From assembly GCA_016777645.1 (NCBI GenBank), contig JADHRC010000075.1, forward strand, positions 1 through 7,709: 7,709 nucleotides of DNA, in the 5' to 3' direction. This document shows, piece by piece, positions 4,774-7,709 of the stretch. Below the pieces are notes generated by a model that saw only the letters and a list, made by a program, of their open reading frames with translations, ran no database searches and was not told where the DNA came from. Position numbers and translations under genes: made by a program. The DNA is from Alphaproteobacteria bacterium (GTDB taxonomy: Bacteria > Pseudomonadota > Alphaproteobacteria > Puniceispirillales > Marisalimonadaceae). The stretch's first letter is position 1. Every line of letters starts with the position of its first letter.

Positions 4774-7709
4774 ATGCAAAACTTATTCATTCACTTAAGA
4801 GTTCATTCTAACTATTCTCTAGCAGAAGGAATGTTGTCCTTTGATTATTTATCAAATTTTTGTGTTAATAATAATCAACCTGCCATAGCAATCACTGATA
4901 CTTCAAATATGTTTGGAGTTTTAGAATTTTCTCAAAAAATGATCTCTGCCGGTGTGCAACCTATTATAGGTATTCAAGTGAACATATCTGAAAAAGAGGA
5001 CTCTGATGAAAATATTGGTGAAGTAGTTTTGATTGCGAAAAATGGAGAAGGTTATAAAAATCTATTAATCCTTGCCAGTGACCTGTATCTAAGCAAAAAA
5101 TTTGATAAATACGTCCCTTTTAATAAATTAGAAAAACATAATAAAGGATTAATGGTATTAACTGGTGGAGTGGAAAACGGATTTGTAGGTAGACCTGCAT
5201 CTGAAAATAATCGAAATAAAGTTAAAGATCGTCTTTTAATGCTTAGTAAATTATTTAGAGATAATTTATATATTGAATTGCAAAGACATGGATTAAGCAA
5301 TCAGGATATAGCAGAAGACATTTTATTAAATTTTGCAGATAAACTTAATTTACCACTAGTAGCAACAAATGATTGTTTTTTTGAAAATGAAAAAAAGTTT
5401 AATTCTTATCAAGTACTAACATGCATTGATAAGGGCTTAACTATTTCTTCAGAAAATAGGAGTTTAATAACCAAAGAACATTATCTAAAAGATACAGATC
5501 ATATGATTTCTTTGTTTAAAGATATACCAGAGGCAATTGAAAACACAGTAAATATTGCAAAAAGATGTTCCTTTTTTGTTAAACCTCATGAACCAATTCT
5601 TCCCAAATATCCAGGTTTAAAAAATATGAATGAATATGAATACCTTTTTAAGATTGCTCAAGAAGGTATTGAAAAAAGATTTAACGAAGCAACTGAAAAA
5701 TTTAAAGAAGATGAAAAACAATTTTATAAAAATAGGTTAAATAATGAACTTAAAATAATAAATGAAATGGGTTTTTCAGGATATTTTTTAATTGTTTATG
5801 ATTTTATAAAATGGTCTAAAGACAACTTAATTCCTGTTGGACCTGGTAGAGGATCTGGTGCGGGTTCGATTGTAGCTTGGTCGCTTAAAATAACTGATTT
5901 AGACCCCATTAGGTGGGGCTTGTTATTTGAAAGGTTTTTGAATCCAGAGAGAATATCAATGCCTGATTTTGACATTGACTTCTGTCAAGATCGAAGAGAG
6001 GAAGTAATCAACTATGTCAGAAATAGATATGGACATGATAGGGTAGCCCAAATAATTACATTTGGAAGTTTGCAAGCAAAAGCGGCTATTCGTGATGTTG
6101 GCAGAGTTCTGGAGATGCCTTATGGCCAAGTTGATAGAATTGCTAAGTTGATACCATTTGTTCCGGCAAAACCTCCAACGATAAAAGAAGCAATCGAAAG
6201 TGAAGATGAATTAAAAAGAGAAATTTCTAATAATTCAGAAGTTAAGTCTCTTATTTCAACTGCAATAGACCTTGAAGGACTAAATAGGCATGCCTCAACA
6301 CATGCTGCAGGATTGGTGATAGGTGATAGACCTCTTAATGAATTAGTTCCACTTTATAAATTTAATGAAGACGAAATGCCCGCCACTCAGTTTAATATGA
6401 AATTTGTTGAAAAGGCAGGTCTTGTAAAATTTGATTTTTTAGGTTTAAAAACACTTACAATTTTAGCAAAGGCTGAAAGTTTAATTAAAGAAAAAATACA
6501 TAACTTTGATCTTAATAAAATTTCTTTAGAAGATAAAAATACATATGAAATGCTCTCAACTGGCTCTACAACAGGAATATTTCAATTAGAATCTGCTGGT
6601 ATGAAAGATGTTTTGATGGGTCTAATGCCTGATAGATTTGAGGATATTATTGCCGTTGTTTCTTTATATAGGCCAGGTCCTATGGAAAATATACCAAGTT
6701 ACATTAATAGAAAACACGGTAGAGAAAAAATTATTTATATGCATCCCCTTTTAGAGCCTGTTTTAGAAGAGACTTATGGAATTTTTATTTATCAAGAACA
6801 GGTTTTGAGAGCAGCGCAAATTTTAGCTGATTTCTCTTTAGGTAGTGCAGATATCTTAAGAAGAGCAATGGGTAAAAAAGATCAAAATGAAATGGATCAA
6901 CAAAAAAAGTCTTTCATAGCAGGTGCAAAAAATAAAAATATTAAAGAAAATAAAGCTAATGAAATATTTGAACAAATTGCTGCTTTTGCTGGTTATGGTT
7001 TTAATAAATCACATGCCGCAGCATATGCTTTAATTGCTTATCAAACAGCGTGGATAAAATGTAATTTTCCTCATGAATTTTTTGCATCAATGATGACTGT
7101 TGAATATAATAATTCAGAAAAATTATCTATTTTTGTTGATGATTTAAAAAGACTTGGTATATCACTTCTTCCTCCTTGCATCAATAAAAGTGGAAATGAA
7201 TTTTTAATTGAAACAGAAGGTAATAAATCATGTTTAAGGTACTCCTTATCTTCGTTGAAAAATGTTGGTAATGAAGCAATAAAAAAAATTGTAAGTATAA
7301 GAAATGATATAGGTTATTTTAAAAATTTAGATAGTTTTCTTTATGAAGTCCCATCCAACCTTATAACCAAAAAAACTTTGGAAAATTTAATTAAGTCTGG
7401 TTCATTAGATTCAATTGAAAGAAACAGGAATAAACTCTTTAGCTCTTTAGATATAATTTTAAGCTTTTCTCACTCAGTAGAAAAAGAAAAAATTTCTAAT
7501 CAACAAAATTTATTTAGTGAAAATGATAGTAATGGCTTGTCAATAGCACTTCGTGAGACTGAAGATTGGGGTGTTCAAGAAAGATTGCATCACGAGTTTT
7601 CCTCTTTAGGTATGTATTTATCTGCTCATCCACTTGATAATTATAAAATGGTTTTAGATTATTTAAATATTACAAAAAATTTAGAAATAATTAAAAACCC
7701 TAGTAATTA
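4774..7709 (+). CDS. dnaE: DNA polymerase III alpha subunit (incomplete at the right edge)
   Basis: DnaE is the catalytic subunit of the chromosomal replicase. The frame is open for 978 codons to the window end, with no internal stop or frameshift, out of about 1130-1160 expected; the C-terminal OB-fold and tau-binding parts are beyond the edge. In order: PHP domain from the start (IHLRVHSNYSLAEG, residues 6-19; ITDTSNMFG, 60-68); palm with PVGPGRGSGAGS (354-365); catalytic aspartates in MPDFDIDFC (D400, D402) and VKFDFLGL (D554); RHASTHAAG (505-513); GIFQLESAG (601-609) and SLYRPGPME (630-638); fingers with YQEQVLRAA (673-681), RRAMGKKD (696-703) and GYGFNKSHAAAYA (740-752); and a putative internal beta-clamp motif QQNLF (910-914). 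PHP metal-ligand positions are altered, as in E. coli. The ATG at 4774 is preferred; an in-frame TTG at 4765 is possible, and neither has a clear Shine-Dalgarno site. The gene begins 19 nt after lolD. Confidence 0.97.
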   Translation, partial: MQNLFIHLRVHSNYSLAEGMLSFDYLSNFCVNNNQPAIAITDTSNMFGVLEFSQKMISAGVQPIIGIQVNISEKEDSDENIGEVVLIAKNGEGYKNLLILASDLYLSKKFDKYVPFNKLEKHNKGLMVLTGGVENGFVGRPASENNRNKVKDRLLMLSKLFRDNLYIELQRHGLSNQDIAEDILLNFADKLNLPLVATNDCFFENEKKFNSYQVLTCIDKGLTISSENRSLITKEHYLKDTDHMISLFKDIPEAIENTVNIAKRCSFFVKPHEPILPKYPGLKNMNEYEYLFKIAQEGIEKRFNEATEKFKEDEKQFYKNRLNNELKIINEMGFSGYFLIVYDFIKWSKDNLIPVGPGRGSGAGSIVAWSLKITDLDPIRWGLLFERFLNPERISMPDFDIDFCQDRREEVINYVRNRYGHDRVAQIITFGSLQAKAAIRDVGRVLEMPYGQVDRIAKLIPFVPAKPPTIKEAIESEDELKREISNNSEVKSLISTAIDLEGLNRHASTHAAGLVIGDRPLNELVPLYKFNEDEMPATQFNMKFVEKAGLVKFDFLGLKTLTILAKAESLIKEKIHNFDLNKISLEDKNTYEMLSTGSTTGIFQLESAGMKDVLMGLMPDRFEDIIAVVSLYRPGPMENIPSYINRKHGREKIIYMHPLLEPVLEETYGIFIYQEQVLRAAQILADFSLGSADILRRAMGKKDQNEMDQQKKSFIAGAKNKNIKENKANEIFEQIAAFAGYGFNKSHAAAYALIAYQTAWIKCNFPHEFFASMMTVEYNNSEKLSIFVDDLKRLGISLLPPCINKSGNEFLIETEGNKSCLRYSLSSLKNVGNEAIKKIVSIRNDIGYFKNLDSFLYEVPSNLITKKTLENLIKSGSLDSIERNRNKLFSSLDIILSFSHSVEKEKISNQQNLFSENDSNGLSIALRETEDWGVQERLHHEFSSLGMYLSAHPLDNYKMVLDYLNITKNLEIIKNPSN

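Noticed and set aside
5052..5300. Minus-strand open frame of 82 codons within dnaE
   Set aside because: It is a shadow of the intact dnaE frame, which reads through with conserved motifs on both sides.

Overview
This window is AT-rich bacterial chromosome (roughly 30% G+C by eye) and is almost fully coding. The gene content and order point to a low-GC alphaproteobacterium. The evidence is a short ProRS without the editing insertion, a single LolC/E-type permease between proS and lolD, dnaE directly after lolD, and a hemB next to an aminoacyl-tRNA-protein transferase gene. A streamlined marine lineage such as a SAR11-like or HIMB59-like group is a plausible guess, but the sequence alone does not settle the genus.

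Layout: on the minus strand, hemB (350-1375) is followed after 34 nt by the start of a bpt/ate-type transferase gene (1-315) that runs off the left edge. On the plus strand, a tight run of four genes reads proS (1483-2802), lolC/E (2810-4069), lolD (4062-4754) and dnaE (4774 to the right edge, incomplete). The two groups diverge from a 107-bp intergenic region (1376-1482). It holds good Shine-Dalgarno sequences for both hemB and proS, a perfect TATAAT -10 box for proS, a weaker candidate hemB promoter and a small interrupted palindrome. There is no other non-coding stretch longer than 34 nt.

How the genes work together: hemB makes porphobilinogen for heme, and the bpt product tags proteins for N-end-rule degradation. 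proS charges tRNA-Pro. LolC/E and LolD form the inner-membrane ABC machine that releases lipoproteins for transfer to the outer membrane. dnaE encodes the replicative DNA polymerase III alpha subunit. The plus-strand genes are probably one operon of essential functions: gaps are 7 and 19 nt, with an 8-nt overlap at lolC/lolD, and no terminator is visible between them.

I looked for an undescribed system and did not find one. This is a conserved housekeeping block. The points worth a second look are modest: metal-ligand changes in HemB and in the DnaE PHP domain, a TTG start, a visible internal clamp-binding motif in DnaE, a one-permease Lol arrangement, and a possible operator in the divergent promoter region.
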